DNA of 64,000 bases from Candidatus Hydrogenedentota bacterium (GCA_016791475.1 JAEUWI010000036.1:1-64000); one strand, 5' to 3'; counted from the first letter of the stretch, positions 46,317 to 55,930 are shown. Notes: generated by a model from the letters alone, not told the origin. Translations and numbers: made by a program.

Positions 46317-47773
46317 GGCCAGCCTTGCTCCCCTGCGGCCACGCGCCGCTGTTTGTTCCGCCGATGCCGCCAGGCGTAGGCCGCGATGGCCAGTGCCGTG
46401 CTCGCGGCCGCGAAGATCGCCAGTTCGTTCGCCGTGCAAATCGGATCATACACGATCACATAGCTGCGTTCGGGCGTGAAGTAGGTTTCCGCCACGCGCT
46501 TCAGATCCGCCGCCGTCACTCCGTTGATCGCCGTGTCGAAATCCGGAATCGGGGTCGTCCCGTCTCCGGGCAGGTGGGTATACTGAATGAGTGCAAAGGC
46601 GTGGGCGTAGTTGCTCTCCATGGCCAGGGCGTGTCGCCCGATGATCGTCTTCTGCGCTTCGGACACTTCAGCCTCGCCGATGTTGCCCGCCTTGATGCCG
46701 TCGATCTCCGTCGCGATCAATTGCTCCACCCGGGGCAGATGCTCCCGCTTGGCCCGGGCCGCGACGCGAAAGTCGCCCACGTCGCTGAAGAGTTGCTGCT
46801 GTGCGGCCACGGAATAGACTAGGCCCTCCTGAATGCGCAGCTTCTGAAAGAGGCGCTCCTGGAGCACATGGCCCAGCACGTCGAAGACCCAGCGATCAGC
46901 ATTCGCCACACCTTCGGTCCGCGCGCCCATCCAAACCGCCCCTTCGTCCTGGATGTCCATGCCCCGCTGGGTGATGCGGATTGGCCCGCCTTCCGGCAAC
47001 TTCGGCGAAGCGGGCCAGGGCACTTCGGCGCCCTTCGCCCAGGACCCGAAATAGCGCTTCGCCGCCTCCTCCACCACTGGGGCCTCGATATTTCCGACCA
47101 CGAGCAGCAGGGCATTGTTCGGTACGTAGTGGGCCTGGTAATACGAGGTGAGCGTCGCGTGGTCCATGGCCTCCAGCGAAGCGTTGCTCCCGATGATCGG
47201 AAGATTCAACGTGGACCCGGGGAAAAGCCGCCCGTAGACCTCTTCCTGGGTCGGGCCGCCGTAGCCGATCTTGTTGCACCAGTCCACGAACCAACTGTTC
47301 GGTCCGCCGTTCTCGCGAAAAATGATCCGTCGCTCTTTTTCAATGTGCTCCGGGGCCATCTTCGAGTGGAGCACCACCTCCGCGATCCAGTCCATGGCTG
47401 GTTCGAAATATTCCGGCGCGGCGATGTTGTACCACGTGGTGCGCTCGCTCTCGGTTGTGGCATTGTTCACGCCGCCCAGGCGGTTCATCACCTGAAAAAC
47501 CTCGCCCTCTTTCCATCGCTCCGTCTCGGTAAAGAGAAAATGCTCCAGGAAATGTGACACGCCGTTGTTCTGTTCATTTTCGTAGCGGCCACCCGCGCGC
47601 ACCACGAGAAATATGGCCACCGACGGGCTCTCATGCCGGGGCAAATGCCACACGCGAAGGCCGTTGTCCAGCGTGAACTGGTGCAACGGCGCCCCCTGAA
47701 ACTGAGTGGTTTCGCCCCGGCTCGCAAAGGCGGCCAGGCAGGCCGCCACCATCACAACAACACGCAACCCCAT
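46313..47773 (-). CDS. M16-family zinc peptidase (pitrilysin/processing-peptidase type)
   Basis: A 486-residue protein with a signal peptide (MGLRVVVMVAACLAAFA). The inverted zinc motif HFLEH lies at 74-78, followed by KERRIIFRE, where the third zinc ligand is expected. The second M16 half is present but has no HxxEH, as usual. A C-terminal membrane helix and a basic tail (WRHRRNKQRR) probably anchor it, so it would act on proteins or peptides at the envelope. GGAGGT is nine bases before the ATG at 47773, which is preferred to an ATG at 47782. DUF2905 follows with a four-base overlap. Confidence 0.9.
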   Translation of the reverse strand: MGLRVVVMVAACLAAFASRGETTQFQGAPLHQFTLDNGLRVWHLPRHESPSVAIFLVVRAGGRYENEQNNGVSHFLEHFLFTETERWKEGEVFQVMNRLGGVNNATTESERTTWYNIAAPEYFEPAMDWIAEVVLHSKMAPEHIEKERRIIFRENGGPNSWFVDWCNKIGYGGPTQEEVYGRLFPGSTLNLPIIGSNASLEAMDHATLTSYYQAHYVPNNALLLVVGNIEAPVVEEAAKRYFGSWAKGAEVPWPASPKLPEGGPIRITQRGMDIQDEGAVWMGARTEGVANADRWVFDVLGHVLQERLFQKLRIQEGLVYSVAAQQQLFSDVGDFRVAARAKREHLPRVEQLIATEIDGIKAGNIGEAEVSEAQKTIIGRHALAMESNYAHAFALIQYTHLPGDGTTPIPDFDTAINGVTAADLKRVAETYFTPERSYVIVYDPICTANELAIFAAASTALAIAAYAWRHRRNKQRRVAAGEQGWP

Positions 47774-47874
47774 CGAATTCATACCTCCAGCGGCGCGCTG
47801 CGACCGCACCGAAAGCGTAGTGCACGGCGGGGCCGTCGGGCAAACCCGCTTCCCCCTCCCCGACCGTCTCGAAG

Positions 47875-48150
47875 CTATTCCTCTTCCTCAAGTTTGGCCA
47901 CGCCGGGCAGGGGAACCTTGTTACCGACCCGCTCCCGCACCTTGCGCAGGAGCATTCGGGCCCACACGACCTCGGACGACAGGAGCACCAGACCGCCCAG
48001 AATCGCCGGAATTCCGGGCCCCGGAATCAGGAGCATGATCGCCCCGGCGCCGACGAGCACGGTTCCGCCCAGGATCGCACCCGCCCGGCGCACCTGGCGC
48101 CAGACGGGTGAAGATTCACTGGAATTGTTCGTGGGTTCACTTGGGTCCAT
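47875..48150 (-). CDS. PGPGW-family small membrane protein
   Basis: A 91-residue protein with a central hydrophobic region containing MLLIPGPGIPAILGGL, the PGPGW family motif, and a Glu-rich C-terminal end. Role unknown. Its start overlaps the end of the upstream terC gene by 14 bp, suggesting translational coupling. Confidence 0.8.
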   Translation of the reverse strand: MDPSEPTNNSSESSPVWRQVRRAGAILGGTVLVGAGAIMLLIPGPGIPAILGGLVLLSSEVVWARMLLRKVRERVGNKVPLPGVAKLEEEE

Positions 48151-49102
48151 AGTCGTTCTTTGCGGCGGCGAGCACCGAAGCGCCGATGCCCACCAGCAGG
48201 ATTCCGCCGATCAGCGCCAGGGTCACCGGAATCGGAATGGGATAGTGGTGTACCAGCATCATCTTCACCGCAACGTAAGCCAGAATGAACACCAGGCTGA
48301 TCTTGAGGTAACGGAATTTATCCATCAGTCCGGCGAGCGCGAAGTAGAGCGAACGCAGCCCGAGAATCGCAAAGACATTGGACGTAAACACGATAAAGGG
48401 GTCCTGGGTCACCGCAAAAACCGCGGGGATGGAATCCACCGCGAAGAGCAGATCCGTCGTCTCCACCATGATCAGCACCAGGAAGAGGGGTGTGATATGG
48501 GTGATGCCGTTGATTTTCGTAAGGAAATGTCCCCCCGACATGTCGGTCGTTGCCGGCATGAAGCGGCGCGCCAGCCGGATCAGCCAGTTGTTCTCCGGAT
48601 CAAAGTTGTCGTCGCGCTGCACCAGCATCTTGATGGCCGTGATCAGCAGAATCGCGCCGAAGATATAGGTGACCCAACTGAATTTATGAATCAGCGCCGC
48701 ACCCAGAGCAATCATGATGCCCCGCATGACCAGCGCTCCGAGAATGCCCCAGAACAGCACCCGATGCTGGTAGATCGCCGGAATCTTGAAAAACCCAAAA
48801 ATCATGGCGATGACAAAGATATTGTCCAGGCTCAGCGACTTCTCAAGCAGATACGCGGCGAAGAACTCCAGCGCCGCTTCCTGCCCCCCCAGAGAAAAGT
48901 CGATGGTCGGCGCAAGTCCCCAGCCGCCCCGCTCATACAGCACGTACACGAAGGCATTGAAGCCCAGCGCGAGCACCACCCAGAAGGCCGTCCACGCCAG
49001 CGCCTCCTTCGGCTGGATTACATGGGCCTTTCGGTTCAAGACACCCAGATCCAGCGCAAGTAAGGCCAGAATCAGCAACAGGAAAACAGACCAGATCAGC
49101 AT
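48137..49102 (-). CDS. TerC-family integral membrane protein, copy 1
   Basis: A 321-residue protein with about nine helices. The TerC signature SLSLDNIFVIAMIF (about 87-100) and ETTDLLFAVDSIPAVFAVT (about 205-223) contain the conserved acidic residues likely involved in cation transport. Members are linked to tellurite resistance and Mn efflux, with metal loading of exported proteins proposed for some. The partner paralogue is 158 bp upstream. PGPGW follows with overlapping ends. Confidence 0.92.
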   Translation of the reverse strand: MLIWSVFLLLILALLALDLGVLNRKAHVIQPKEALAWTAFWVVLALGFNAFVYVLYERGGWGLAPTIDFSLGGQEAALEFFAAYLLEKSLSLDNIFVIAMIFGFFKIPAIYQHRVLFWGILGALVMRGIMIALGAALIHKFSWVTYIFGAILLITAIKMLVQRDDNFDPENNWLIRLARRFMPATTDMSGGHFLTKINGITHITPLFLVLIMVETTDLLFAVDSIPAVFAVTQDPFIVFTSNVFAILGLRSLYFALAGLMDKFRYLKISLVFILAYVAVKMMLVHHYPIPIPVTLALIGGILLVGIGASVLAAAKNDYGPK

Positions 49103-49260
49103 GCTTCAAAGAACTCCGAATTGAAGTATGTTGTACGTACCGGCGCACCGGCGGGCACGACCGTACCTCCCGGACACGCCCCGGGAATCACCCCGGAACT
49201 ACATCCATCGCCTGAAGTTTATTCACATGTCCGCCAGAATATTTCCGGGTCCCCGCGAAA

Positions 49261-50271
49261 TCAGTCCTCGTGGCGCCTTAAAGTGATGTCCTCCTCCGGC
49301 AGGGGGGACTCCAGCGGCGAGGTGTCTTTGCCCGCGCCGAAAATCGACGCCAGAATCCCCACACTCAGGATGCCGCCAATTACGCCCAGCGTCACGGGAA
49401 TGGGTATGGGATGGTGGTGGGCCAGCAGCATCTTGACCCCCACATAGGCCAGGATAAAGACCAGGCTCATTTTCAGATACTGGAACTTGCTCATGAGCCC
49501 GGCCAGGGCGAAATAGAGGGAGCGAAGACCCAGAATCGCAAAAACATTGGACGTGAATACAATAAACGGGTCGTGGGTCACGGCAAATACGGCGGGAACG
49601 GAGTCGACCGCGAAAAGCAGATCCGTCGTCTCCACCATCAGCAATACGAGAAAGAGCGGCGTGACATAGGTCACACCCTCCTTCCGCAGGAGAAACTTGC
49701 CCTCCGACATCTCCGTCGTCGTGGGCATGAAGCGCCGCGCGAGGCGGATCAACCAGTTGTGCTCGGGGTCGATGTTGTCGTGGCGCTGGATCAGCATCTT
49801 CACCGCCGTGACAATGAGAATCGCCCCGAATATATAGGTCACCCAGGTAAAACGCTCAATCAACGCCGCGCCAAGCGCAATCATCCCGCCGCGCATGAGC
49901 AGCGCGCCCAGAATACCCCAGAACAACACGCGGTGCTGATACTTCCCCGGTATCTTGAAATACGCGAAAATCATCGCAATTACGAACATGTTGTCCATGC
50001 TCAGCGACTCTTCCAGCAGATACGCGGCGAAAAACTCCAGGGCCGCGTCTTTCCCGCTCACGCCGAACACCTTTCCCGGCGCCCAGCCCCAGCCCTGGTT
50101 CTCATAGAAGTAATACACAAACACGTTGAAAGCCAGGGCCAGCGTGACCCAGAAGGCCGTCCACAGCAGCGCCTCTTTCGCATGGACCACATGGGCCTTG
50201 CGGTTCAACACCCCCAGATCGAGGGCCAACAGGGCAAGAATAAGCCCGATAAACAGGATCCAGATCAACAT
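49261..50271 (-). CDS. TerC-family integral membrane protein, copy 2
   Basis: A 336-residue paralogue of the neighbouring TerC, with SLSMDNMFVIAMIF and ETTDLLFAVDSVPAVFAVT. It is similar along its full length and has a C-terminal tail of about 15 extra residues (SPLPEEDITLRRHED). Differences throughout show it is a diverged duplicate, not an assembly artefact. Which ion each copy handles is unknown. Confidence 0.92.
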   Translation of the reverse strand: MLIWILFIGLILALLALDLGVLNRKAHVVHAKEALLWTAFWVTLALAFNVFVYYFYENQGWGWAPGKVFGVSGKDAALEFFAAYLLEESLSMDNMFVIAMIFAYFKIPGKYQHRVLFWGILGALLMRGGMIALGAALIERFTWVTYIFGAILIVTAVKMLIQRHDNIDPEHNWLIRLARRFMPTTTEMSEGKFLLRKEGVTYVTPLFLVLLMVETTDLLFAVDSVPAVFAVTHDPFIVFTSNVFAILGLRSLYFALAGLMSKFQYLKMSLVFILAYVGVKMLLAHHHPIPIPVTLGVIGGILSVGILASIFGAGKDTSPLESPLPEEDITLRRHED

Positions 50272-50491
50272 GAAACTGCAGACTCCGTAGCATTGGATAT
50301 CAGCGGGGGCCGCTGGGCGGGCCGGGCGGAAAAGAAGCTCCCGAAGGAGGTGAGGCGTAATTTATCAAGCGCTACCCAGCGCGTAACGAGCCAGAGGTTT
50401 GGACAAGTTTCGCGGGGGGCATACCGCATACCAGCGATACGGCGGCGCGCATTGTGCTTGGTCCCGTGCCGGACAATCAAGTTTTCCCCGA

Positions 50492-51982
50492 TCAACTCCG
50501 ACGCCAGAAGCTCGGAAGCAACAGGACCAGGAAGGTAACCATCTCCAGTCGACCCACCAGCATATTCACGGTCAGGTAAATCGTTCCAACCGTGTTAATG
50601 TCGCTGAAATCCGTACTCGGCCCGACCACCCCCAGACCGGGGCCGCAGTTGTTCATCGTCGCGATCACCGAAGTCACAGCCCCTTCAAAAGGCAGGCCCG
50701 CAAAAGACATGAAGAAAATACCGAAGGTCATCCACAGCACATAAAGCCCCAGAAAATACATGACCCGATTCGCCACGTCGGCCTCGACCACCGTCTTGTT
50801 CACCCGCACCGTCGTGACCAGCTTCGGGTGGCAGGATCGCTCCAGCCAGTTGTACAACACGTGATAAAGCACCACGAGCCGCAGAATCTTGAAGCCGCCC
50901 GCCGTGGAGCCGACGCAACCGCCGGTCATCGTAACCAGGAAAAGCATGAGCTGGGAAAACACGGGCCACTCGTCATAATTCACCAGCACGAAGCCGCAGT
51001 CCGTCATCATGGTGGACACTTCAAAGGAGGCGTGGCGCAGCGCCGTAACCACATCGTAGGTGACCGTAGCCGCATCCGCGCCGGCCATCTGCAATTGCGC
51101 GCCGCAAAGATTTGCGGTGATCAACAAGGTTGCACCCGCAAAGATACCCAGAAATACACGCAGCTCCGTGTCGTACAAAGGACCGCCCCACTGCCGCAGG
51201 ATGAGCTTGTAATACATCAGGAAGTTGATTCCGCCCGCGAGCTGGACAAGGATCGACACCAGCTCTACGGGGTAACTTTCGAAGGACGCAATGCTGTTGT
51301 AACGCGTGGAAAACCCGCCCGTCGAAATGGCGCTGAACGCGTGGTTGATCGCCTCGTAGAAATTCAGGCCAACAAGCATGTACGCCCCTATCCCGATTAC
51401 GGTCAGCCCAACATAGATCAGGAACAGCAACATGGCCGTATCCTGGGCCTTGGGCTCGATGCCCTTGGGGGTGGGCCCGGTCGACTCCCGCAACAACAGG
51501 AGCTTGCCGCCCACGCCAAGCTGCGGCAATACCGCGATCAACAACAGGATAATGCCCATCCCGCCCAGCCAGTGGGTGACACTGCGCCACATCGCCAGCG
51601 AACGCGGGATGCTGTCAAGTTGGCGCATGACACTGGAGCCGGTCGTCGTGAAACCCGATACGCTCTCGAAAACCGCGTCGACAAAGCCCAACTCGCCGGC
51701 AAACATAAAAGGCAGCGCACCCAGCAACGAAGCGAGGACCCAGCCCGAGGCCACCACGAAGATGGCGTCGCGGGTGCTTATATTCCGCGCGGGCTTTCGG
51801 CCCACCAGGCCGCAGACCAGCGCAAAACCCAGGCAAACCAGGATGGAAAGCATGAAATCGCGAAACATGCCCCATTCCCCCATCAAAACGGAGGATATGG
51901 AGGTCAGAGCGAGGCTCAAGGCAATGCCGAGGCTCAGGGCCCCCCATATTCGGGCGATTACACTGATATTGCGCGGCAGCAT
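50492..51982 (-). CDS. TrkH-family potassium uptake channel subunit
   Basis: A 496-residue membrane protein with four pore-loop repeats that form the K+ selectivity filter: GFTTTGSSV, ISTGGFSTR, TGGCVGSTAGG and NNCGPGLG. It forms the channel of the Trk/Ktr uptake system, which is normally gated by a cytoplasmic TrkA/KtrA subunit; no such gene is in this window. The ATG at 51982 is preferred over more distant in-frame codons up to 52165, which encode a soluble, Arg-rich stretch. No strong ribosome site is seen. Confidence 0.93.
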   Translation of the reverse strand: MLPRNISVIARIWGALSLGIALSLALTSISSVLMGEWGMFRDFMLSILVCLGFALVCGLVGRKPARNISTRDAIFVVASGWVLASLLGALPFMFAGELGFVDAVFESVSGFTTTGSSVMRQLDSIPRSLAMWRSVTHWLGGMGIILLLIAVLPQLGVGGKLLLLRESTGPTPKGIEPKAQDTAMLLFLIYVGLTVIGIGAYMLVGLNFYEAINHAFSAISTGGFSTRYNSIASFESYPVELVSILVQLAGGINFLMYYKLILRQWGGPLYDTELRVFLGIFAGATLLITANLCGAQLQMAGADAATVTYDVVTALRHASFEVSTMMTDCGFVLVNYDEWPVFSQLMLFLVTMTGGCVGSTAGGFKILRLVVLYHVLYNWLERSCHPKLVTTVRVNKTVVEADVANRVMYFLGLYVLWMTFGIFFMSFAGLPFEGAVTSVIATMNNCGPGLGVVGPSTDFSDINTVGTIYLTVNMLVGRLEMVTFLVLLLPSFWRRS

Positions 51983-52141
51983 GGCTGGTTCCCGGAACTG
52001 CGAGTTTAGGTCGGGACACCACATCCAGGGGGACCCGAACGACCGTTCCCGGGCGACGCGTCGCGCCCCGGGGTATACAAGGTGATTCGGGGCGGGAGTA
52101 TAACACACATGGAGCCTCGCAACCTCCGGCAAGCCCACCCC

Positions 52142-52179
52142 AAAAACGTACGGGGCCCGGACCAATGGCCGGGCCCCGT
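52142..52179 (-). terminator. Rho-independent terminator of the first pseudopilin-like gene
   Basis: ACGGGGCCCGG (52150-52160) and CCGGGCCCCGT (52169-52179) pair perfectly; on the minus strand the hairpin is followed by a short T-run (A-run at 52142-52146). It lies 21 bp after the stop of the 52200 gene. Confidence 0.75.
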
Positions 52180-52199
52180 CGTGAGAAGGTGGTTAAGGA

Positions 52200-53093
52200 T
52201 TACGGGTGGGCGTGACCGTGACCTGCTTCATGGAGCAGCAGGCCAGCTTCGTTCAAAGGAAACTCCCCGTCCACACCCACGTATTTCACAAAGCTGACGT
52301 GGCCGTCCATATAGAGGACGTTCGAGCCGCCGGGAATGTGATTGAAATGGTCGGGCTCATCCGACACGGCGTCGTGCATCACGACAATCTCGGACTGGGC
52401 CTTGCTGCTCGCACCCGCATTGTTGATATCCGTAATGAAGAAGCGCTCGATGCCCTCGCGAAGGCGAAGCACGGAAGTATAGCCATTCACCGGCACCGTC
52501 ACCCCGCCGTCGTCGCGCATGGGCCAGTCGCGGTCAACGGCTTCCACATCGCCCAGCTCGATGATTTCGCCCCAGGACTCGATGGCCATCTCGAAGTTGA
52601 GGAAATCCTGCTCGATCTTGAAAAGCTGATCGAACAGTGCGTATCCGTAGTAATAATAGGGCTCCGCCGTCAGTTCGCACGCCTCAACGATGCCATTGTT
52701 ACTGAAGCCGGGCACTTCCTCCCAGGCCGGGCTGGGCGTGTTGCCTTCGTCCCAGTGCTCCAGCGCCGTAGCCCCGGCCGCATTGCTCGGGCAGATCAGC
52801 GTGTCCCAGTCGGTCAGGTATTCCGGATAGATCAGGGCCGGCTCAAATACGGCGTTCCACGGCTGGATCTCCGCATCGCAATTCAGCACCTTCATCTGCG
52901 GAAACTTCTGCCCTTTCGACTCGTTGGCGTACATTTTGAAGACCAGACCCAATTGCTTCAGGTTGTTCTGGCAACTGGCGCGACGGGCCGCCTCCCGCGC
53001 GCGGGCCAGCGCGGGAAGAAGTATGGCGGCGAGGATTCCGATAATGGCAATAACGACAAGCAGTTCAATTAAGGTAAAACCAGTGCGACGCAT
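52200..53093 (-). CDS. Pseudopilin-like protein with H-x9-DG C-terminal motif, copy 1
   Basis: A 297-residue type IV pilin-like protein. The prepilin cleavage site is [15 protein letters not shown] at the N-terminus; the ...[20 protein letters not shown] helix follows (written here in short form). The C-terminus has [14 protein letters not shown], the H-x9-DG motif of the DUF1559-type family that is abundant in planctomycete-like bacteria. Such proteins are probably displayed or secreted by a type II/IV-like system, and their function is unknown. The ATG at 53093 has GGAG about twelve bases upstream. The His-rich C-terminus (HGHAHP) is a local oddity. Confidence 0.88.
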   Translation of the reverse strand: MRRTGFTLIELLVVIAIIGILAAILLPALARAREAARRASCQNNLKQLGLVFKMYANESKGQKFPQMKVLNCDAEIQPWNAVFEPALIYPEYLTDWDTLICPSNAAGATALEHWDEGNTPSPAWEEVPGFSNNGIVEACELTAEPYYYYGYALFDQLFKIEQDFLNFEMAIESWGEIIELGDVEAVDRDWPMRDDGGVTVPVNGYTSVLRLREGIERFFITDINNAGASSKAQSEIVVMHDAVSDEPDHFNHIPGGSNVLYMDGHVSFVKYVGVDGEFPLNEAGLLLHEAGHGHAHP

Positions 53094-53307
53094 GGCTTGA
53101 AACTCCAAATAAAATTCCGGTGTAAAAGGGAAAAAGCAAGGGGAATTCTATTGCGGGGAGTCATTCCCAAACCGCGCTGGACACACGGCGGGCGTTGAAC
53201 CATACCGGATCCTACGCTGGGGAAAGCGGCATGCGGCGTGTCGGAATCGCCACCCGGCACACCCATCGGGCGTGGCGGGTCACAATTCGCAACCCTGGAA
53301 TATGACT

Positions 53308-53595
53308 CTACGCGATGGAGACCTGCGGGGGGCCGCGGCGATGCCGGAGCATCCAGAGGAACCGCGAGGGACCGGTGGCACCGTCCACACGGTGCACAAT
53401 CGCCACAAGTGAGACGGCAAGAAACTGCGCAAAGCAAGGAAGGGTGGCAACGGAGGCCGTCGTGCAGAACCAGCAGCCGCCCAGAGCATCTTCATGATGG
53501 TCATGATGATGCAGACTCCCCACCAGAGGGAGGAGGGCGATGACGAACACCATGCTCAGTAGGAGCAGGGCGCGCTGCGGTGTGGTCAACTTCAT
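53308..53595 (-). CDS. Small His/Cys-rich membrane protein, unknown
   Basis: A 95-residue protein with an N-terminal hydrophobic helix, a His-rich stretch HHHDHHED at 29-36, then Cys41, Cys44 and Cys54 (GGCWFC), a second hydrophobic segment and a basic tail. The His and Cys arrangement suggests metal binding, as in small DUF2946-like membrane proteins, but no family could be confirmed. The ATG at 53595 is the best start; its ribosome site is weak. It sits between two pseudopilin-like genes on the same strand. Confidence 0.45.
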   Translation of the reverse strand: MKLTTPQRALLLLSMVFVIALLPLVGSLHHHDHHEDALGGCWFCTTASVATLPCFAQFLAVSLVAIVHRVDGATGPSRFLWMLRHRRGPPQVSIA

Positions 53596-53676
53596 GTTGC
53601 AGAGGGCCTGTCTTTGATAAGCTTCTCTCAATAATACCCCCGAGGCGCACAATTGTCAAGGGGACCGTCGAACCGA

Positions 53677-53713
53677 AAATAGTCCGCGGGACCCCGCTCG
53701 GTGGCGAAGTCCC
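53677..53713 (-). terminator. Terminator-like hairpin after the second pseudopilin-like gene
   Basis: CGCGGGAC and GTCCCGCG arms, followed on the minus strand by GACTATTTTCGG, about 53 bp after the stop at 53766. Confidence 0.5.
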
Positions 53714-53765
53714 GCGTGCGGTGACCGGCTACGGACCGATCACACTCTGATCCAGGGCTAGTGGA

Positions 53766-54644
53766 TTACTGTCCGGCGGCCGCGAGGTCGAGGCCCGCCT
53801 GATTCAGGGGGAAGTCACCGTCCACCCCTGCATACTTCACAAATGTGGCGTGACCGTCCATGTAAAGAACGTTCGAACCGCCGGGAATGTGGTTGAAGTT
53901 GGCGGAGTCCGCCGCAATCGCGTCGTACATCACCGTAATGACGGACTGGGCCTTGGCGCTGGCGCCGGGATTGTTGACGTCGGTGATGAAGAAGCGCTCG
54001 ATGCCCTCCCGCAGACGCAACACCGAATCGAATCCGTTGATCGGCACCGGATTGGCGCCCGTGTCTTCCAGGTACCAGTCCTCCTCCACGATACCGGCGT
54101 CACCGCCGATGAGAAGCGCGTCGTAGCCCTCGATCGCGAGCTGGAAGTTGGTGAAGTCCGCCGCCGTCACAAACATCTGGTCCGTGAAGGCATAGCCCAG
54201 ATAATAGTAGGGCTGGGCCGTAAGCTCGCAGGCTTCCACGATTCCATTGTTGGAGTATCCCGGAATATCCACCCATTGCACGGCCTTCGTCTGGCCTTTG
54301 TCCCAGAGTTCTTCCGCGCTGCCGCCCGCGCCGTTGCTCGGGCACACGAGGCTGTCCCATTCCGTCAGATACTCGGGGTACACCTTCTCCCCATCAAAAA
54401 TGGCGTTGAAGGTGTGGATGGTATCCGCACAGTCGTACACCTTCATCGGGGGAAACTTCTGCCCCTGCGACTCGTTCGCGTACATCTTGAATACGAGTCC
54501 GAGCTGCTTGAGATTGTTCTGGCAACTCGCCCGGCGCGCGGCTTCCCGGGCACGGGCCAGGGCCGGCAGCAGTATCGCCGCCAGAATGCCGATGATGGCA
54601 ATTACGACCAAAAGTTCGATGAGGGTGAAACCTTTTTTCCGCAT
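53766..54644 (-). CDS. Pseudopilin-like protein with H-x9-DG C-terminal motif, copy 2
   Basis: A 292-residue paralogue of the 52200 gene with the same [15 protein letters not shown] prepilin cleavage region and [15 protein letters not shown]-terminus. The central region ([14 protein letters not shown]) is also shared with copy 1. AGGAG stands nine bases before the ATG at 54644. The pair may have arisen by local duplication with insertion of the His/Cys-rich gene. No pilus assembly genes are nearby. Confidence 0.88.
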   Translation of the reverse strand: MRKKGFTLIELLVVIAIIGILAAILLPALARAREAARRASCQNNLKQLGLVFKMYANESQGQKFPPMKVYDCADTIHTFNAIFDGEKVYPEYLTEWDSLVCPSNGAGGSAEELWDKGQTKAVQWVDIPGYSNNGIVEACELTAQPYYYLGYAFTDQMFVTAADFTNFQLAIEGYDALLIGGDAGIVEEDWYLEDTGANPVPINGFDSVLRLREGIERFFITDVNNPGASAKAQSVITVMYDAIAADSANFNHIPGGSNVLYMDGHATFVKYAGVDGDFPLNQAGLDLAAAGQ

Positions 54645-55060
54645 GCTACTTCTCCTGTTTGTTAATCGACTGCACAACCATAACCAGAGAATCGCGAGAC
54701 CCACCGGACAACGCCCGGACGCTTTGGGTCTCCCATCTATATTGAACTGTCCCGTATTGCCCCGCCCTCATGACCGGGGTGAACCGCGCTCTCCCCGCTT
54801 CCCCCGGCCTTCACCGGGTTCCGCTCGCCCAGGAGCGCGGATGTCTTCTTCAGGCAGTGTTGGATTCGATTTTTCCTCGAACCCATCGCCTCCGCCAAAC
54901 CTTATATCAGCAATATACAACAGAGTCGCGTATTTGTCAAACCATTTTTACGTTTTTACGATCTGCTTACGTAAAAACATCGCCAAGGGTGCGACAGGCA
55001 ATACAAAATCGATATACTCAACCCCGATATCACCCCAAAAACCGATAGAAGGATTGCCCC
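54645..55060. other. Divergent intergenic region upstream of the SIS-domain gene
   Basis: No gene is supported in these 416 bp. The part near 54900-54990 is unusually AT-rich for this window and includes the inverted repeat listed separately, a sensible place for promoters of the two divergent genes. Confidence 0.45.
54952..54978. promoter_or_regulatory. Perfect 9-bp inverted repeat, candidate operator
   Basis: GTTTTTACG (54952-54960) and CGTAAAAAC (54970-54978) with a nine-base spacer. A further TTTTTACG directly precedes the left arm, so three copies of the half-site occur. The site is 83 bp upstream of the isomerase-like gene. Confidence 0.5.
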
Positions 55061-55723
55061 ATGCCCGCCCTCTCAACCCTCGAACAGGAAGTACTCCAGG
55101 GACTTACCAACCGCCGACCCGACCTCGCCGGATGCGTGGACAAGCTACTGGAACTCCACGACACGCTGGTCCAATGCTATGAAGGGGGGGGCACCCTTTT
55201 TACCTGCGGCAACGGCGGATCCAACGCCGATGCGCTCCACATCGTGGGCGAACTGAACAAGAGCTTTGAGCGGCTGCGCCCCCTGAGCCCCGAACTCAAG
55301 GGGAAATTCGCCGGCCTGCCTTTTGGCGAAGAGCTCGCCAACAACCTCGAAGCGGGCCTGTCTTCCCACGCCCTCGGCTTCAACGGTGCGCTGAAAACGG
55401 CGGTGGAAAATGACAACCCCATCCGCGACATCGCGTTCGCGCAGGAACTCAACGCCCTCGTCCGCCCCGGCGATGTGCTCCTGGCCATTTCCACCTCCGG
55501 CAACGCCAACAACTGCCTCATGGCCATGTCTACCGCGAAAGCCTATGGCGCCACGGCGGTCTCCCTCACCGGCCCGAAGGGCGGCAAGATGGCCGAATTC
55601 GCGGATATCGCCATCAAGGCCCCCGGCGACTCCACCAAGATCATCCAGGAAGGGCACATCGCCCTGTGGCACACCATGTGCCTCCTGATTGAAGTGCACT
55701 ATTTCCCCGACATGCGGGTGTAG
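55061..55723 (+). CDS. SIS-domain sugar isomerase, GmhA-like (sedoheptulose-7-phosphate isomerase)
   Basis: A 220-residue SIS-domain protein. TCGNGGSNADALHIVGELNKSF (given as two blocks, TCGNGGS and ADALHIVGELNK) and AISTSGNANNC are the phosphosugar-binding loops seen in GmhA, which makes D-glycero-D-manno-heptose 7-phosphate for LPS or S-layer glycan. Length suits GmhA. The ATG at 55061 has only a weak ribosome site. The next gene is an MBOAT transferase, consistent with an envelope-glycan theme, but other heptose genes are not seen here. Confidence 0.85.
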   Translation: MPALSTLEQEVLQGLTNRRPDLAGCVDKLLELHDTLVQCYEGGGTLFTCGNGGSNADALHIVGELNKSFERLRPLSPELKGKFAGLPFGEELANNLEAGLSSHALGFNGALKTAVENDNPIRDIAFAQELNALVRPGDVLLAISTSGNANNCLMAMSTAKAYGATAVSLTGPKGGKMAEFADIAIKAPGDSTKIIQEGHIALWHTMCLLIEVHYFPDMRV

Positions 55724-55770
55724 TTGCCTTCGGCAACCCGGAACGATTCCGCGACACGAGGGAAGACGCG

Positions 55771-55930
55771 CAAGTTGGGAGCGCTGGCATCTTTGCCGGC
55801 CCCCGCACCGCAGGTGCGGACCAGGGCTATGGTCGACCGGCGAACAACAACGTCGGACAGTCTTACGATAGGAAGTGATTCGTTCATCCATGGTGAACGT
55901 GCCGGCAGGGATGCCAGCGCTCCCAGCTTG
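55771..55930. repeat. Long inverted-repeat pair, family C
   Basis: Arms at 55771-55800 and 55901-55930 agree at 27 of 30 positions in inverse complement; a core block reads TGGGAGCGCTGGCATC. The 100 bp between them contains another small hairpin, CCGCACC-GCA-GGTGCGG (55803-55819). It fills the gap between the SIS and MBOAT genes and ends 26 bp before the MBOAT start. Confidence 0.75.

Noticed and set aside
48137-50271. TerC pair as an assembly duplication
   Set aside because: The two proteins differ throughout, including their C-terminal tails and the intervening DNA, so they are diverged paralogues.
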